Shown here: in pieces, positions 16,852 through 26,405 of the stretch | How the letters are laid out: every line of letters begins with the position of its first letter | How positions within the stretch are numbered: position 1 is the first letter of the stretch | Source: Chromatium okenii | GTDB taxonomy: Bacteria > Pseudomonadota > Gammaproteobacteria > Chromatiales > Chromatiaceae | Reading direction: 5' to 3' | NCBI RefSeq assembly: GCF_016583745.1 | Contig: NZ_NRRQ01000017.1 | Coordinates: 1-64,000, forward strand | DNA: 64,000 nucleotides | Notes under the pieces: generated by a model | The model's database searches: none | What the model was told of the DNA's origin: nothing | The model's input: only the letters and a program-made list of their open reading frames with translations | Made by a program: the position numbers and the translations under genes

Positions 16852-17313
16852 ATGAACGCCAAGCCGCAACGCATTGGCGCGTTATTGAGCAACCATCCGT
16901 TGCTCCAAACTCTGCTGCAACAGCGCCAGCACGACGCGGAACTGTTGGCGGTGGTACGCGCCCAACTTCCGCTGGCGATGCGGGCACATTGTCTGGACGT
17001 CCGCCGCCATGAGCAGTGCCTGACGGTGTATTTAGACTCTCCCGCGTGGCTGACCCGGCTGCGCTTCATGGCGACTGATCTGGCGGTCGCGTTGGCGAGC
17101 CATCAGATCAATGCAGTTCAAGGTCGCATCCAACTTGCTGCGCCCCCACCACCAGCGCCCAGCGCCAGCCCGCCGCGCTCCCCACTATCTGCCACTGCTG
17201 CCGCGCACCTGCGCAGTGCCGCTGCCGCCACCGCTGATCCTGATTTACAACGCTTATTTTTACAGTTGGCACGGCATCACACCGCAACTGATGCGGATTC
17301 AGAGCGCAGTTAG
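16852..17313 (+). CDS. dciA: DUF721 protein, DciA-like
   Basis: About 153 residues from ATG 16852 (GTG 16843 is an alternative). The N-terminal half has the DUF721 pattern: a helix ([20 protein letters not shown]) followed by [26 protein letters not shown], a KH-like fold. DciA-type DUF721 proteins load or operate the replicative helicase in bacteria lacking DnaC. The tail (about 98-153) is Pro/Ala-rich and poorly ordered. Placement between lpxC and an M23 peptidase matches other gammaproteobacteria. The gene is convergent with lpxC and the two 3' ends overlap by 15 bases. Confidence 0.75.
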   Translation: MNAKPQRIGALLSNHPLLQTLLQQRQHDAELLAVVRAQLPLAMRAHCLDVRRHEQCLTVYLDSPAWLTRLRFMATDLAVALASHQINAVQGRIQLAAPPPPAPSASPPRSPLSATAAAHLRSAAAATADPDLQRLFLQLARHHTATDADSERS

Positions 17314-18210
17314 CGGTTGGGCATAGCAGATCGGCGCGGCTGCCGGGTCATCAAACGACACGGCTTCCCACGCAGTGGCATCAGCCAACAGCGCCCGCAA
17401 CAGCGCGTTATTGAGCGCGTGCCCGGATTTGTGCGCAGTGAACGCGCCGATGAGCGTGTGGCCGAGCAGATACAGATCGCCAATGGCATCCAAAATTTTG
17501 TGCTTCACACATTCATCCTCATAGCGCAGCCCTTCTTCGTTCAGCACGCGATATTCATCAATCACGACGGCGTTATCTAAGCTGCCGCCCAACGCGAGCT
17601 GATGCTGGCGCAGGGTTTCAATCTCGCGCAAAAAGCCAAAAGTGCGAGCGCGACTGACTTCGCGGACAAAGGAAGCGGTGGAGAAATCAATGATTGCGCG
17701 ATTGGTGTGGGCGCTGAAGGCGGGATGATCGAAATCAATCGAAAAATCAACCCGAAAGCCGTTGTATGGCGTGAACTGCGCGAATTTGTCGCCGTCGCGG
17801 ACTTCCACCGGGCGCTTGATGCGGATGAAGCGTTTGAGGCGATTTTGTTCCTCAATGCCCGCTGCTTGCAGCAGAAACACGAAGGGCGCCGCGCTGCCGT
17901 CCATGATCGGCACTTCCGCTGCGCCAACATCAATCAACAGATTATCAATGCCCAGCCCCGCGCAGGCCGCCAACACATGCTCAACGGTAGACACGCGCTC
18001 GCCAGCTTGCGCCAAGGTGGTGGACAGCCGGGTATCGGCGACATTGAACGGAGTGGCTTTAATCTCAACGGGTTGCGCGAGATCAACGCGGCGAAACAAG
18101 ATGCCCGTATCGGGCGGAGCGGGGCGGAGGGTGAGCTCGATCTTCGCGCCGGTGTGCAGTCCAATCCCGGTCGTGCCGATCGCAGTTTTTAAGGTACGTT
18201 GCCTGAGCAT
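17299..18210 (-). CDS. lpxC: UDP-3-O-acyl-N-acetylglucosamine deacetylase LpxC
   Basis: 303 residues from ATG 18210, giving the usual N-terminus [21 protein letters not shown] with GGAGA 8 bases upstream; ATG 18225 is less likely. LpxC catalyses the committed step of lipid A synthesis in the cytoplasm. The zinc sites are present: His78 in STVEHVLAA, and [11 protein letters not shown] with its His and Asp, plus the catalytic His in HKSGHALNN. It confirms a Gram-negative cell with lipid A. It ends the division cluster in its usual place after ftsZ, and has a 246-base leader region with a strong hairpin and a possible promoter of its own. Confidence 0.95.
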   Translation of the reverse strand: MLRQRTLKTAIGTTGIGLHTGAKIELTLRPAPPDTGILFRRVDLAQPVEIKATPFNVADTRLSTTLAQAGERVSTVEHVLAACAGLGIDNLLIDVGAAEVPIMDGSAAPFVFLLQAAGIEEQNRLKRFIRIKRPVEVRDGDKFAQFTPYNGFRVDFSIDFDHPAFSAHTNRAIIDFSTASFVREVSRARTFGFLREIETLRQHQLALGGSLDNAVVIDEYRVLNEEGLRYEDECVKHKILDAIGDLYLLGHTLIGAFTAHKSGHALNNALLRALLADATAWEAVSFDDPAAAPICYAQPLTAL

Positions 18211-18268
18211 CGTTCGGGTCTCCATCGCTCCACAGTGGCTGACGGCGGGTCATGCGGAGCGACCGGGC

Positions 18269-18301
18269 GGTGTGATTCAGCATTCCCGGCTGAATCACAC
18301 C
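18269..18301. other. perfect 13-bp hairpin in the ftsZ-lpxC gap
   Basis: GGTGTGATTCAGC and GCTGAATCACACC pair perfectly around a 7-base loop (18282-18288). No T-run follows on either strand, so it is not a standard intrinsic terminator. On the minus strand it would sit in the lpxC leader, about 60 bases before the start. Confidence 0.6.
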
Positions 18302-18358
18302 TGATGTCTGATCGTCATCGCATTGTTCTAAGCGCACACAACGGCGCAATTAGTGGTC

Positions 18359-18387
18359 AGCCTAGGGTTTTCCCGAACTTTTTTCAA
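18359..18387 (-). promoter_or_regulatory. candidate sigma-70 promoter for lpxC
   Basis: On the minus strand TTGAAA (18387-18382) is followed by a 17-base spacer and TAGGCT (18364-18359). The -35 is good and the -10 moderate. It would start a leader of about 140 bases that includes the hairpin at 18269-18301. Confidence 0.35.
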
Positions 18388-18456
18388 GTGTAATGTTGAT
18401 TAAAGCACAAGGTCATTGTTTTTAATGACAATAAACCCCCACGAAGTCACGCAAGA

Positions 18457-19623
18457 TCAATCGGCTTGCCGCCGCAAAAAGGCGGGAATATCAAGGTAAT
18501 CGTCATCAATCGTTTCCGAAGCAATCGCCGCCCCGCCGCGCCGGTAAATCGCCGGACGCCGTTCCATTTCACGGTAATCTGGCTGCCCGTCGCCCGCGTC
18601 CACCGCCACCAAACGAATCCCCGGCTCGGCATGATTGCCACCGCGTTTGTGCGCACTCGCCGCCCGCCGTTCGCCGAGACCCGTTGCCACCACCGTCACC
18701 CGCAGCTCGTCTTCCAAATCCATATCGACGACCGTGCCCACAACGACCGTTGCCTCATCATCGGCAAAATCGCGCACCGTGCTGCCGACCTCGTCAAACT
18801 CGCCGATGGTCAGATTCAGCCCGGCGGTGATGTTGACCAAAATGCCCTTGGCACCTGCCAAGTCGATGTCTTCCAACAACGGACTTTTGATCGCCGCTTC
18901 CGCTGCTTCTCGCGCCCGATTCGCGCCAGTCGCCGAGCCGGTGCCCATCATCGCCACGCCCATATTCGACATCACCGTCTTCACGTCGGCAAAGTCCACG
19001 TTAATCAAACCGCGCCGCGTGATCAGCTCGGCAATGCCCTGCGTCGCGTTGAGCAGCACATCATTCGCCGCTTTGAACGCATCCAACAAACTCATGTCCT
19101 TGCCGAGCACCGCCAGCAGCTTTTCATTCGGGATGGTAATCAGCGAATCGACTGATTTTGCCAACTCCGCGATGCCTTCCTCAGCGACGCGCCGCCGTTT
19201 TGCGCCTTCAAACGGAAACGGTTTGGTGACAACGGCGACCGTTAAAATGCCCAATTCCTTGGCGACCTGCGCCACGACTGGCGCCGCACCAGTGCCGGTG
19301 CCGCCGCCCATGCCCGCAGTGATAAACACCATATCTGCGCCTTCCAGCGCCTCCTGAATCCGATCCCGATCTTCAATCGCCGAATGACGACCGACTTCAG
19401 GATCGGCACCCGCGCCCAGCCCTTTCGTAATTCCGGCGCCCAACTGCAAAATCGTCTTCACATTCGAGCTTTTGAGCGCCTGCGCGTCAGTATTGGCGCA
19501 GATAAATTCCACGCCCTCGATGGTGGACGCGACCATGTGATTGACGGCATTGCTGCCGCCGCCGCCGACGCCAATGACTTTAATCACCGCATTCGGATGG
19601 TTGTTGTCTACGATTTCAAACAT
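18457..19623 (-). CDS. ftsZ: cell division tubulin homologue FtsZ
   Basis: 388 residues. FtsZ polymerises with GTP into the ring at mid-cell and recruits the divisome. The tubulin signature GGGTGTG is at 106-112, with the N-terminal nucleotide loop [11 protein letters not shown] and the T7 region [12 protein letters not shown] variable linker (about 320-370) leads to the conserved C-terminal peptide [14 protein letters not shown], the binding site for FtsA and ZipA. A ribosome site AGGAGC lies before the start. A 123-base gap separates it from ftsA, which may carry a separate promoter. Confidence 0.97.
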   Translation of the reverse strand: MFEIVDNNHPNAVIKVIGVGGGGSNAVNHMVASTIEGVEFICANTDAQALKSSNVKTILQLGAGITKGLGAGADPEVGRHSAIEDRDRIQEALEGADMVFITAGMGGGTGTGAAPVVAQVAKELGILTVAVVTKPFPFEGAKRRRVAEEGIAELAKSVDSLITIPNEKLLAVLGKDMSLLDAFKAANDVLLNATQGIAELITRRGLINVDFADVKTVMSNMGVAMMGTGSATGANRAREAAEAAIKSPLLEDIDLAGAKGILVNITAGLNLTIGEFDEVGSTVRDFADDEATVVVGTVVDMDLEDELRVTVVATGLGERRAASAHKRGGNHAEPGIRLVAVDAGDGQPDYREMERRPAIYRRGGAAIASETIDDDYLDIPAFLRRQAD

Positions 19624-19746
19624 CGGTCAAGCTCCTGATTGCGCTCGCGCAACCTTAAAAACAGCGTTAAGTCACACACCGTCTGTGTACGACCGCCTTT
19701 CGACATCTTCACACGCCTTCTGGCATCTGACGCAGCCGCATGTGCG

Positions 19747-21006
19747 CTAAAAATTCCCCTGAAACCAACTGCGCATCCGCGTCCAAGTGCCTTTCAAACC
19801 TTGCTGTTCGACCATTTCTGGATTCGGCGCAAAACGATGTTGACGCGCATAAATCAACAGCCCCACGCCGGTGGCATGAATCGGATTATTGACCACCTCA
19901 TCCATGCCAATCACATGCTGCGGCAAACCCAACCGCACCGGCATTTGAAACACAGACTCCGCCAACTCCAACAGCCCTTCCATCTTGGCACTGCCGCCGG
20001 TGAGCACCACGCCGCCAGCAATCAAATCCTCAAAGCTGCTGCGGCGTAACTCGTTGTGCAGCAACGTTAAAAGCTCCTCATAACGCGGCTCCACCACTTC
20101 AGCGAGAGCTTGCCGCGCCAGCCGGCGCGGTGGACGGTCGCCGATGCTCGGCACCTCAATCGTTTCGCCGCTGCCGGTCAATTGCGTCAACGCGCAAGCG
20201 TGATTCACTTTAATCAATTCCGCGTGTTGCGTGGGCGTCCGCAGCGCGACAGCGATGTCATTAGTGACTTGATCGCCTGCAATTGGAATCACCGCCGTAT
20301 GACGAATCGCGCCATCGGTGAACACCGCCAAATCCGTCGTGCCGCCGCCAATATCGATCACGCACACGCCGAGCTCCTTTTCATCCTCGCTGAGAACGGC
20401 ATAACTCGAACTCAATTGCGCCAGCACCAGATCATCCACCGCCAACCCGCAGCGTTCAATGCACTTCTTGATGTTCTGCGCGGCGCTCACCGCACCCGTC
20501 ACCATGTGGACTCGCGCTTCCAAACGCACCCCACACATGCCAATCGGCTCGCGGATACCTTCTTGATTATCAATGATAAATTCCTGCGGCAGGATGTGCA
20601 GGATTTTCTGATCCGCCGGAATTGCCACCGCACGCGCCGCATCAATCACCCGATCCACATCCGCTTGCGACACCTCGACTTCTTTAATCGCCGTGATGCC
20701 GTGCGAATTCAGGCTGCGCACATGGCTACCCGCAATGCCGGCATACACCGAATTGATTTCACAACCCGCCATCAATTCCGCTTCTTCCACCGCCCGCTGA
20801 ATTGCTTGGACAGTGGATTCAATATCCACCACCACGCCTTTTTTTAATCCGCGTGACGGATGAATACCGATGCCGATGATTTCGATTTGATCGTCATCTT
20901 TTAATTCACCGACCAGACAGGCAATTTTTGAAGTGCCAATGTCCAATCCCACTAACAAATTCTTATCGTTACGTCTGTCGTTACGTTTATCGTTACGTCG
21001 CGGCAT
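19747..21006 (-). CDS. ftsA: cell division protein FtsA
   Basis: 419 residues. This actin-like ATPase tethers FtsZ to the membrane. It shows LVGLDIGTSKIACLVGEL (phosphate 1), the SHU2/1C region (GIAGSHVRSLNSHGITAI), DIGGGTTDLAVF (phosphate 2), GVVLTGGSAKMEGL, and the C-terminal amphipathic membrane helix MRSWFQGNF. Unusually, the N-terminus has three tandem RNDK/RNDR tetrapeptides (MPRRNDKRNDRRNDK), encoded by 12-base repeats. ftsQ ends 6 bases upstream, so the pair is co-transcribed. Confidence 0.96.
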   Translation of the reverse strand: MPRRNDKRNDRRNDKNLLVGLDIGTSKIACLVGELKDDDQIEIIGIGIHPSRGLKKGVVVDIESTVQAIQRAVEEAELMAGCEINSVYAGIAGSHVRSLNSHGITAIKEVEVSQADVDRVIDAARAVAIPADQKILHILPQEFIIDNQEGIREPIGMCGVRLEARVHMVTGAVSAAQNIKKCIERCGLAVDDLVLAQLSSSYAVLSEDEKELGVCVIDIGGGTTDLAVFTDGAIRHTAVIPIAGDQVTNDIAVALRTPTQHAELIKVNHACALTQLTGSGETIEVPSIGDRPPRRLARQALAEVVEPRYEELLTLLHNELRRSSFEDLIAGGVVLTGGSAKMEGLLELAESVFQMPVRLGLPQHVIGMDEVVNNPIHATGVGLLIYARQHRFAPNPEMVEQQGLKGTWTRMRSWFQGNF

Positions 21007-21011
21007 CCAAT

Positions 21012-21827
21012 TTATCCTCGATTGCCGGATCGCGGCGGGCGATCCGGGTTCGGTGCGGGAATCGCTGGCTCAACATTTGGCGCCCAAGTCACCGCAAACC
21101 CGTTGCGATAGCGCAGATCGACCTTGAGCGGGTGGCCGACAGCCTCAAGCTGGGGCGCACTGGCGATGAAACGGGCGAGTCGTTCTTCCACTGCCTCGGT
21201 GCCCAGCCGCAACCGAGTTCCCTTCACTAATTCAAGCTGCCAGTCGCCGCGAGAATCGACCGCCAACACTGCAATCACATGACTGATCTGCTGCAACGCG
21301 AGATGCCATTTTTGATACGCCGTCACCACTTCAACGCTGCGCTGATCCTCAGCCCGCAGTTGCGGCAAGCCTGCCGGCACCGTGCCGCCACCTTGCTTGA
21401 ACACGACGCCATCAGCGGTGACGAGGCAATCATCATTCCACCGCGCCAGCGGGCGATATTCCTCAACCTGCACCTGCAACCGATCCGGCCACACGCGGCG
21501 CAAGCTGGCGCGTCCAACCCAAGATAACTCCTCAGCAGCGGTTTTTAAGTCAAGTAAATCAACGGTTAATAACCCACCATGCAGCCGCGCTGTCAGCGTT
21601 TGTTGCAGCAACTGCGATGAATGCTGATGGAGTTCGCCCTTGACCTCAATCACGCGAATCGGCAGCAAGCGCGGTTCCCAATCTTTGAACACCCAACTGC
21701 CCGCACTCAACGCAGCGATCAATAACAATGCCAAGATCGCACGAAAGCGGGACATTCCCGACCGCTCGCTCGGCGGTGGCGGCGCGGGTGCGGCGGTGGG
21801 CGCAGCAGGTGGCGCAGGTTCTGCCAT
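21012..21827 (-). CDS. ftsQ: cell division protein FtsQ
   Basis: 271 residues. A Pro/Ala-rich cytoplasmic tail (1-22) precedes one membrane helix (about 28-48), then a POTRA domain (LPIRVIEVKGELHQHSSQLLQQTL) and the beta domain (GRASLRRVWPDRLQVQVEEYRPLARW). FtsQ bridges early and late division proteins by binding FtsB/FtsL. The C-terminus continues to …NPDRPPRSGNRG, a short disordered tail. It lies between ddl and ftsA as in the standard cluster, with 8 bases to the ddl stop. Confidence 0.93.
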   Translation of the reverse strand: MAEPAPPAAPTAAPAPPPPSERSGMSRFRAILALLLIAALSAGSWVFKDWEPRLLPIRVIEVKGELHQHSSQLLQQTLTARLHGGLLTVDLLDLKTAAEELSWVGRASLRRVWPDRLQVQVEEYRPLARWNDDCLVTADGVVFKQGGGTVPAGLPQLRAEDQRSVEVVTAYQKWHLALQQISHVIAVLAVDSRGDWQLELVKGTRLRLGTEAVEERLARFIASAPQLEAVGHPLKVDLRYRNGFAVTWAPNVEPAIPAPNPDRPPRSGNRG

Positions 21828-21835
21828 AAACGCAA

Positions 21836-22765
21836 TCAGCCTCGCGCCACACTCGTCGCCAAAATCCGCCGCACCAGCGCATTAAAATCAATGCCAGCCG
21901 CTCGCGCCGCCATCGGCACCAAGCTGTGATCGGTCATCCCCGGCACGGTGTTGATTTCCAACAAATACGGCTGCCCGGCGGCGTCCACCATAAAATCCAC
22001 CCGTCCCCAGCCGCTCGCGCCAGCGGTCGTAAACGCAGCCAGCGCCAGCTCGCGGAAGTGCTGCTCGGTCGCGGCATCCAACCCGCACGGGCAATGATAA
22101 CGGGTGCTATCGGCTTGATATTTCGCTGCAAAATCATAAAACAGATGCGGCGTTTCCAACCGAATCAGCGGCAACGCCTCGCTGTCTAAAATGGCGCAGG
22201 TGTATTCCGGGCCATCAATCCACCGCTCCGCCAGCACCAAATCATCGTAATGCGCGGCAGCTTGCCACGCCTGCGCCAACGCTGGCGCATCTGCCACTCG
22301 CGCCATGCCGATGCTGGAGCCTTCGTGTACCGGCTTAATCATCAGCGGAAATCCGAGCGCGGCAGCGGCGGGTAAATCCGCAGCACTGCGCAATAACACC
22401 GAGGCAGCAGTCGGCAAACCCGCGCCCGTCCACGCCAATTTGCAGCGATATTTGTCCATGCCCAGCGCCGAGCCGAGCACGCCGGAACCAGTGTAGGGCA
22501 AGCCAATCGTTTCCAGTGCGCCCTGAATTTGCCCATCTTCGCCGCCGCGCCCGTGCAACATGATGAAAGCGCGGTCATAACTGCCACGGCGCAACTGCGC
22601 CAGCACCGTGTCATCGGGATCAAGCGGATGGGCGTCGATGCCCTGCCGTTGCAGCGCCGCGAGCACAGCTTGTCCACTTTTCAGAGAAATCTCGCGCTCG
22701 GCCGCACGTCCGCCGAGCAGCACTGCGACCTTGCCAAATTGTTGGGCGTCAAGCGTGGTTGTCAT
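21836..22765 (-). CDS. ddl: D-alanine--D-alanine ligase
   Basis: 309 residues. It joins two D-Ala with ATP to give the terminal dipeptide of the peptidoglycan precursor. ATP-grasp motifs are visible: [19 protein letters not shown] near the N-terminus, [32 protein letters not shown], and the C-terminal [31 protein letters not shown] with the Mg-binding EIN. Length matches DdlB of dcw clusters. Its start overlaps the 3' end of murB by 17 bases. Confidence 0.95.
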   Translation of the reverse strand: MTTTLDAQQFGKVAVLLGGRAAEREISLKSGQAVLAALQRQGIDAHPLDPDDTVLAQLRRGSYDRAFIMLHGRGGEDGQIQGALETIGLPYTGSGVLGSALGMDKYRCKLAWTGAGLPTAASVLLRSAADLPAAAALGFPLMIKPVHEGSSIGMARVADAPALAQAWQAAAHYDDLVLAERWIDGPEYTCAILDSEALPLIRLETPHLFYDFAAKYQADSTRYHCPCGLDAATEQHFRELALAAFTTAGASGWGRVDFMVDAAGQPYLLEINTVPGMTDHSLVPMAARAAGIDFNALVRRILATSVARG

Positions 22766-23645
22766 CAGAATGTCCAGTAATTTGATGCACTTCGGGAATC
22801 AGGTGAATGCCGGTGTGCTGCGCCACCTGCTGCTGCACATAGTCAATTAAATGGCTGATGTCAGCGGCAGTGGCGCTGCCGGTGTTGATGATGAAATTAG
22901 CATGTTTTTCAGAAACTTGCGCTCCGCCAATGCGATAGCCTTTCAGCCCCAGCGTGTCAATCAAGCGGGCGGCGTGATCATTGGGCGGATTGCGGAACAC
23001 CGAGCCGCAGCTCGGCTGACCAATTGGCTGCGTCGCCGCCCGGCGCTCCAGCATCTCGCGCATTCGCTCCAACGCTGCCGCACCATCGCCGGGCGTCAAT
23101 TCCAATTCGGCAGCGACAAACCATTCGCCGGCTGCGCCGCTGACTTGACGATAACCGACGCTGAATTCTGCCGCCTCGCGCCAGCGCAACGTGCCACTGC
23201 GATCCAGCGTGTGAACGCAGCGGACGTGCGGCCACGTTTCACCGCCCCACGCGCCCGCGTTGAGCGCCAGCGCCCCGCCAAAAGTGCCGGGAATGCCGGT
23301 CAGAAATTCCAGCCCGCATAAATTGTGCTGCGCCGCAAATCGCGCCAGCTTGGCGCTCGGCACTCCCGCGTCAACGACAATGCCGGTCGCGCCGCGCTGT
23401 TCCAGTCCGGTCAAGCCGCCGAGCGTGTGAATCACGGTGCCGGCAAAACCGCTGTCAGCAATCAACACATTGCTGCCGAGTCCGAGCCACAGCAGCGGTT
23501 CAGCGGGCGGCAATTCTCGCAAAAATGCCGCTAAATCAGCAACATCAGTTGGGCGATACAGTTGTCGCGCTGGGCCGCCCACGCGCCAAGTCGTGTAACG
23601 CGCCAGCGGTTCATCATGGCGCAGGATGCCGGAATAGGTGCTCAT
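22749..23645 (-). CDS. murB: UDP-N-acetylenolpyruvoylglucosamine reductase MurB
   Basis: 298 residues, a type II (short) MurB rather than the longer E. coli type I. It uses FAD and NADPH to reduce enolpyruvyl-UDP-GlcNAc to UDP-MurNAc. Motifs: [15 protein letters not shown] in the FAD fold, [20 protein letters not shown], and CGSVFRNP with the catalytic Ser that protonates the enol. The start at 23645 overlaps the murC stop (ATG/TGA). That murC stop is itself supplied by an inserted palindromic element. Confidence 0.94.
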   Translation of the reverse strand: MSTYSGILRHDEPLARYTTWRVGGPARQLYRPTDVADLAAFLRELPPAEPLLWLGLGSNVLIADSGFAGTVIHTLGGLTGLEQRGATGIVVDAGVPSAKLARFAAQHNLCGLEFLTGIPGTFGGALALNAGAWGGETWPHVRCVHTLDRSGTLRWREAAEFSVGYRQVSGAAGEWFVAAELELTPGDGAAALERMREMLERRAATQPIGQPSCGSVFRNPPNDHAARLIDTLGLKGYRIGGAQVSEKHANFIINTGSATAADISHLIDYVQQQVAQHTGIHLIPEVHQITGHSDDNHA

Positions 23646-25141
23646 ACAAATCCCCCCAACCCCCCTTTTTCTAAGGGGGGCTCTTGATCTCCCCCCTTTG
23701 GAAAAGGGGGGCAGGGGGGGATTTCAGACCACTGCTGCGGCAATCTTGCCGCCAATGCGCCGATGTCGCCCGCGCCAGAAATCAACACGATGTCACCAGA
23801 TTGGAGCAAATGCGGCAGCAGTTCTGGCACCTCGCTGACCTGCTGCGCAAATACCGGCTCCAGCGCCCCGCGCATCCGAATTGCCCGAATCAACGCCCGT
23901 CCGTCTGCGCCAGCAATCGGCGCTTCACCTGCCGGATACACCTCGCACAGCACCAGCGCGTCGGCCGTCGAAAGCACGGCAACGAAATCCTCAAATTGCT
24001 CCTGCGTGCGGCTGAAACGGTGCGGCTGAAATACCAGCACCAGTCGGCGCTGCGGCCAACCGGCACGAATCGCAGCGATGGTCGCGGCGACCTCGCGGGG
24101 ATGATGCCCGTAATCATCAATCAACAGCAGCTCGCGTCCGGCAGCATCGGTGATGGCGCTGGCGACAAACCGCCGTCCGACGCCTTCAAACTGCTGCAAT
24201 GCGCGAGCAATCGCCGTCTCGCTCACGCCCAATTCCAGCGCGATGCAAATCGCCGCCAACGCATTCAACACGTTATGACGACCGGGCAGATTGAGCGTGA
24301 TCTCCAGCGGCGCTGCGAGCTGGGCGCTGTGGACGACAAAGCGCGTTTGCATTTCGTGCTGGCGCAGATCGGTCGCTCGCACGTCTGCGTCAGGATGGGT
24401 GCCATACGTCCGCACGGCGCGTCCGACCATCGGCACCAGCGCCCGCACTTCGTCGTCATCAAGACAGAGCACCGCCAGCCCGTAAAACGGCAGATGGTGC
24501 AGGAATTCCATAAACGTGCTGCGCAAGCGATTGAAATCATTGCCATAAGTGCGCATGTGATCGGCGTCGATATTGGTCACGACGGAAATCATCGGCTGCA
24601 AATACAAAAATGAAGCGTCACTTTCGTCGGCTTCGGCGACCAGATATTTGCTGGTGCCGAGCTTGGCGTTGGCTCCGGCGCTGGTGAGACGACCGCCGAT
24701 GACGAAGGTCGGATCAAGTCCGCCTTCCGCCAAAATGCTGGCAACCAAGCTGGTGGTTGTGGTTTTGCCGTGTGTGCCAGCGACCGCGACGCCGTAATAA
24801 AACCGCATCAATTCCGCCAACATTTCCGCCCGGCGCACAATCGGCAGCCGCGCTGCGCGAGCGGCAGCGATTTCGGGATTGGTTTCATCAATCGCAGTGG
24901 AGACGACCACCGCGTCGGTCGCGGCGACCTGTTCAGCACGATGTCCGATAAACACGGTGACACCGAGCGCAGTCAGGCGGCGCGTGGTGTCGCTCTCGCG
25001 CAGGTCAGAACCGCTGACTTGGTAGCCGAGATTGGCCATCAATTCAGCGATGCCGCTCATGCCAGCGCCGCCGATGCCAATGAAATGCAAACGCCGGATA
25101 CGCCCCATGCGCTCGGCGGTGTGTTCAAAATGGGTGTTCAT
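23642..25141 (-). CDS. murC: UDP-N-acetylmuramate--L-alanine ligase MurC with element-derived C-terminus
   Basis: 499 residues. It adds L-Ala to UDP-MurNAc. Motifs: [16 protein letters not shown], the Mur-ligase P-loop [16 protein letters not shown], the [10 protein letters not shown] segment and [14 protein letters not shown]. The normal fold ends near [14 protein letters not shown]. After that the last 26 or so residues (from [12 protein letters not shown] to GLGGFV) are encoded by a C/G-rich palindromic element that also supplies the stop. Function should be kept because the MurC C-terminus is variable. A 67-base repeat-containing gap separates it from murG. Confidence 0.95.
   Translation of the reverse strand: MNTHFEHTAERMGRIRRLHFIGIGGAGMSGIAELMANLGYQVSGSDLRESDTTRRLTALGVTVFIGHRAEQVAATDAVVVSTAIDETNPEIAAARAARLPIVRRAEMLAELMRFYYGVAVAGTHGKTTTTSLVASILAEGGLDPTFVIGGRLTSAGANAKLGTSKYLVAEADESDASFLYLQPMISVVTNIDADHMRTYGNDFNRLRSTFMEFLHHLPFYGLAVLCLDDDEVRALVPMVGRAVRTYGTHPDADVRATDLRQHEMQTRFVVHSAQLAAPLEITLNLPGRHNVLNALAAICIALELGVSETAIARALQQFEGVGRRFVASAITDAAGRELLLIDDYGHHPREVAATIAAIRAGWPQRRLVLVFQPHRFSRTQEQFEDFVAVLSTADALVLCEVYPAGEAPIAGADGRALIRAIRMRGALEPVFAQQVSEVPELLPHLLQSGDIVLISGAGDIGALAARLPQQWSEIPPCPPFPKGGDQEPPLEKGGLGGFV
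23648..23724. repeat. palindromic C/G-rich element R1 at the murC 3' end
   Basis: 77 bases with ends AAATCCCCCC and GGGGGGATTT as perfect 10-base inverted repeats, and internal CCCCCCTTT…AAGGGGGG arms. It has no coding capacity of its own and looks like a small non-autonomous element. It is translated as the MurC tail. Similar elements lie at 25758-25833 and 25857-25890. Confidence 0.8.
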
Positions 25142-25142
25142 T

Positions 25143-25217
25143 TGAGTTGTCGGTTATCAGTTGGCAGTTGTCAGAAAACAACTGGGAAGTGGGCGGGGAA
25201 AAAAGTTGTCAGTTATC
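25143..25217. repeat. heptamer-type repeats between murC and murG (form the murG stop)
   Basis: The gap holds GTTGTCGGTTATCAGTTGGC, GTTGTCAG and GTTGTCAGTTATCAG. Read on the minus strand the last copy gives the end of MurG (GAT AAC TGA). Confidence 0.6.
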
Positions 25218-26405
25218 AGCCGGTCGGTCGCGGTGCGCGATGGTGAGACAAGCAGCGGCAATGCGAGCGGTGGCCTCGGGTTGCGCCAGTTGACGAGCGC
25301 GGGCGCTCATTGCCGACAAAGTGCTGCGATCTGCGAACAATTCGGTCAATAACGCGCTCAGGCTGCTGGCGCTGAGATCGCGCTGCAACACCAGCCGCGC
25401 TGCGCCAGCATCGGCGAGATAACGGGCGTTGCCGACTTGATGATCGTCCACTGCGAACGGATACGGCACCAGCACGGAGGCGACGCCTGCTGCGGCGAGT
25501 TCGGCAATGGTCAACGCGCCAGCACGACAAATCACCAGATCAGCCCAGTCATACGCTGCCGCCATGTCGTTGATAAATGGCGTGATCTCGGCGCTGACGC
25601 CAGCGGTTTGATACGCAGCTTGCGCAAGCTGCAAAGTCCGTTCACCGGCTTGATGACGCACTTGCGGGCGCTGCGCTTCTGGCAACGCGGCGAGCGCAGC
25701 GGGCACGATTTCATTTAACGCTTGTGCGCCGAGCGAGCCGCCGAGAATCAGCAGATTAAATCCCCCCAACCCCCCTTTTTCTAAGGGTGGCTTTTCTTCT
25801 CCCCCCTTTGGAAAAGGGGGGCAGGGGGGGATTGGTGAGATCGGGCTTGTTGCATCAAATCCCCCCAACCCCCCTTTTCCAAAGGGGGGCTTTAACTCAA
25901 GAATCGCCTGCCGCACCGGATTCCCGACCGTGATTGCGCCTCGCGCTGGCGGAAAACTGTTCGGAAAAGCCTCAAAAACTTGCGTGGCGAGCCGCGCCAA
26001 CCAGCGATTGGTCAAGCCCGGAATTCCGTTTTGCTCGTGAATCACCAGCGGAATGCCCAACATTCGCGCCGCTAATCCGCCCGGGCCGGCGACAAATCCG
26101 CCCATGCCCAGCACCAGCGCCGGTCGCCGTCGCCGCAAAATGGATTGCGCTTGCCAAACTGCGCCAGCCAAGGTGAACGGCAGCCGCAGGCGCGTCGCCC
26201 AACCTTTGCCGCGCACGCCGGCGATGTCGATCCATTCCAGTTCAAAACCGTGTTCAGCGACCAGTCGCGCTTCCATGCCGCTGCGGGTGCCGATCCAAAA
26301 CACCTCAACGCCGTGCTGGCGCAGCACTTCGGCGACCGCCAGCGCCGGGAAAACGTGCCCGCCCGTGCCGCCCGCCATGATGCCAATCGTTATGCGCGAA
26401 CCCAT
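25209..26405 (-). CDS. murG: MurG N-acetylglucosaminyltransferase with in-frame insertion
   Basis: 398 residues, about 43 longer than E. coli MurG (355). It transfers GlcNAc to lipid I to make lipid II. The N-lobe has IMAGGTGGHVFPALAVA; the C-lobe has NLLILGGSLGAQALNEIVP, DLVICRAGALTIAELAAAGVASVLVPYPFAVDDHQ. Between GNPVRQAIL and NLLILGGS, roughly residues 170-216, sits an insertion encoded by two palindromic elements (PPFGKGGLGGF, then [10 protein letters not shown]…[11 protein letters not shown]). This is the interdomain linker, so activity may survive. It overlaps ftsW by 16 bases or so. The stop comes from a heptamer repeat. Confidence 0.94.
   Translation of the reverse strand: MGSRITIGIMAGGTGGHVFPALAVAEVLRQHGVEVFWIGTRSGMEARLVAEHGFELEWIDIAGVRGKGWATRLRLPFTLAGAVWQAQSILRRRRPALVLGMGGFVAGPGGLAARMLGIPLVIHEQNGIPGLTNRWLARLATQVFEAFPNSFPPARGAITVGNPVRQAILELKPPFGKGGLGGFDATSPISPIPPCPPFPKGGEEKPPLEKGGLGGFNLLILGGSLGAQALNEIVPAALAALPEAQRPQVRHQAGERTLQLAQAAYQTAGVSAEITPFINDMAAAYDWADLVICRAGALTIAELAAAGVASVLVPYPFAVDDHQVGNARYLADAGAARLVLQRDLSASSLSALLTELFADRSTLSAMSARARQLAQPEATARIAAACLTIAHRDRPADN
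25758..25833. repeat. palindromic C/G-rich element R2 inside murG
   Basis: 76 bases with AAATCCCCCC at one end and GGGGGGATT at the other, nearly identical to R1 (AAGGGTGG in place of AAGGGGGG). It is read in frame in MurG. Confidence 0.8.
25857..25890. repeat. half-element R3 inside murG
   Basis: AAATCCCCCC followed by AACCCCCCTTTTCC and AAAGGGGGGC: one arm of the R1/R2 element, lying 23 bases from R2 and also read in frame in MurG. Confidence 0.75.

Noticed and set aside
23684-24613. 309-codon plus-strand frame opposite murC
   Set aside because: Antisense shadow of murC; composition typical of reverse frames in GC-rich genes.
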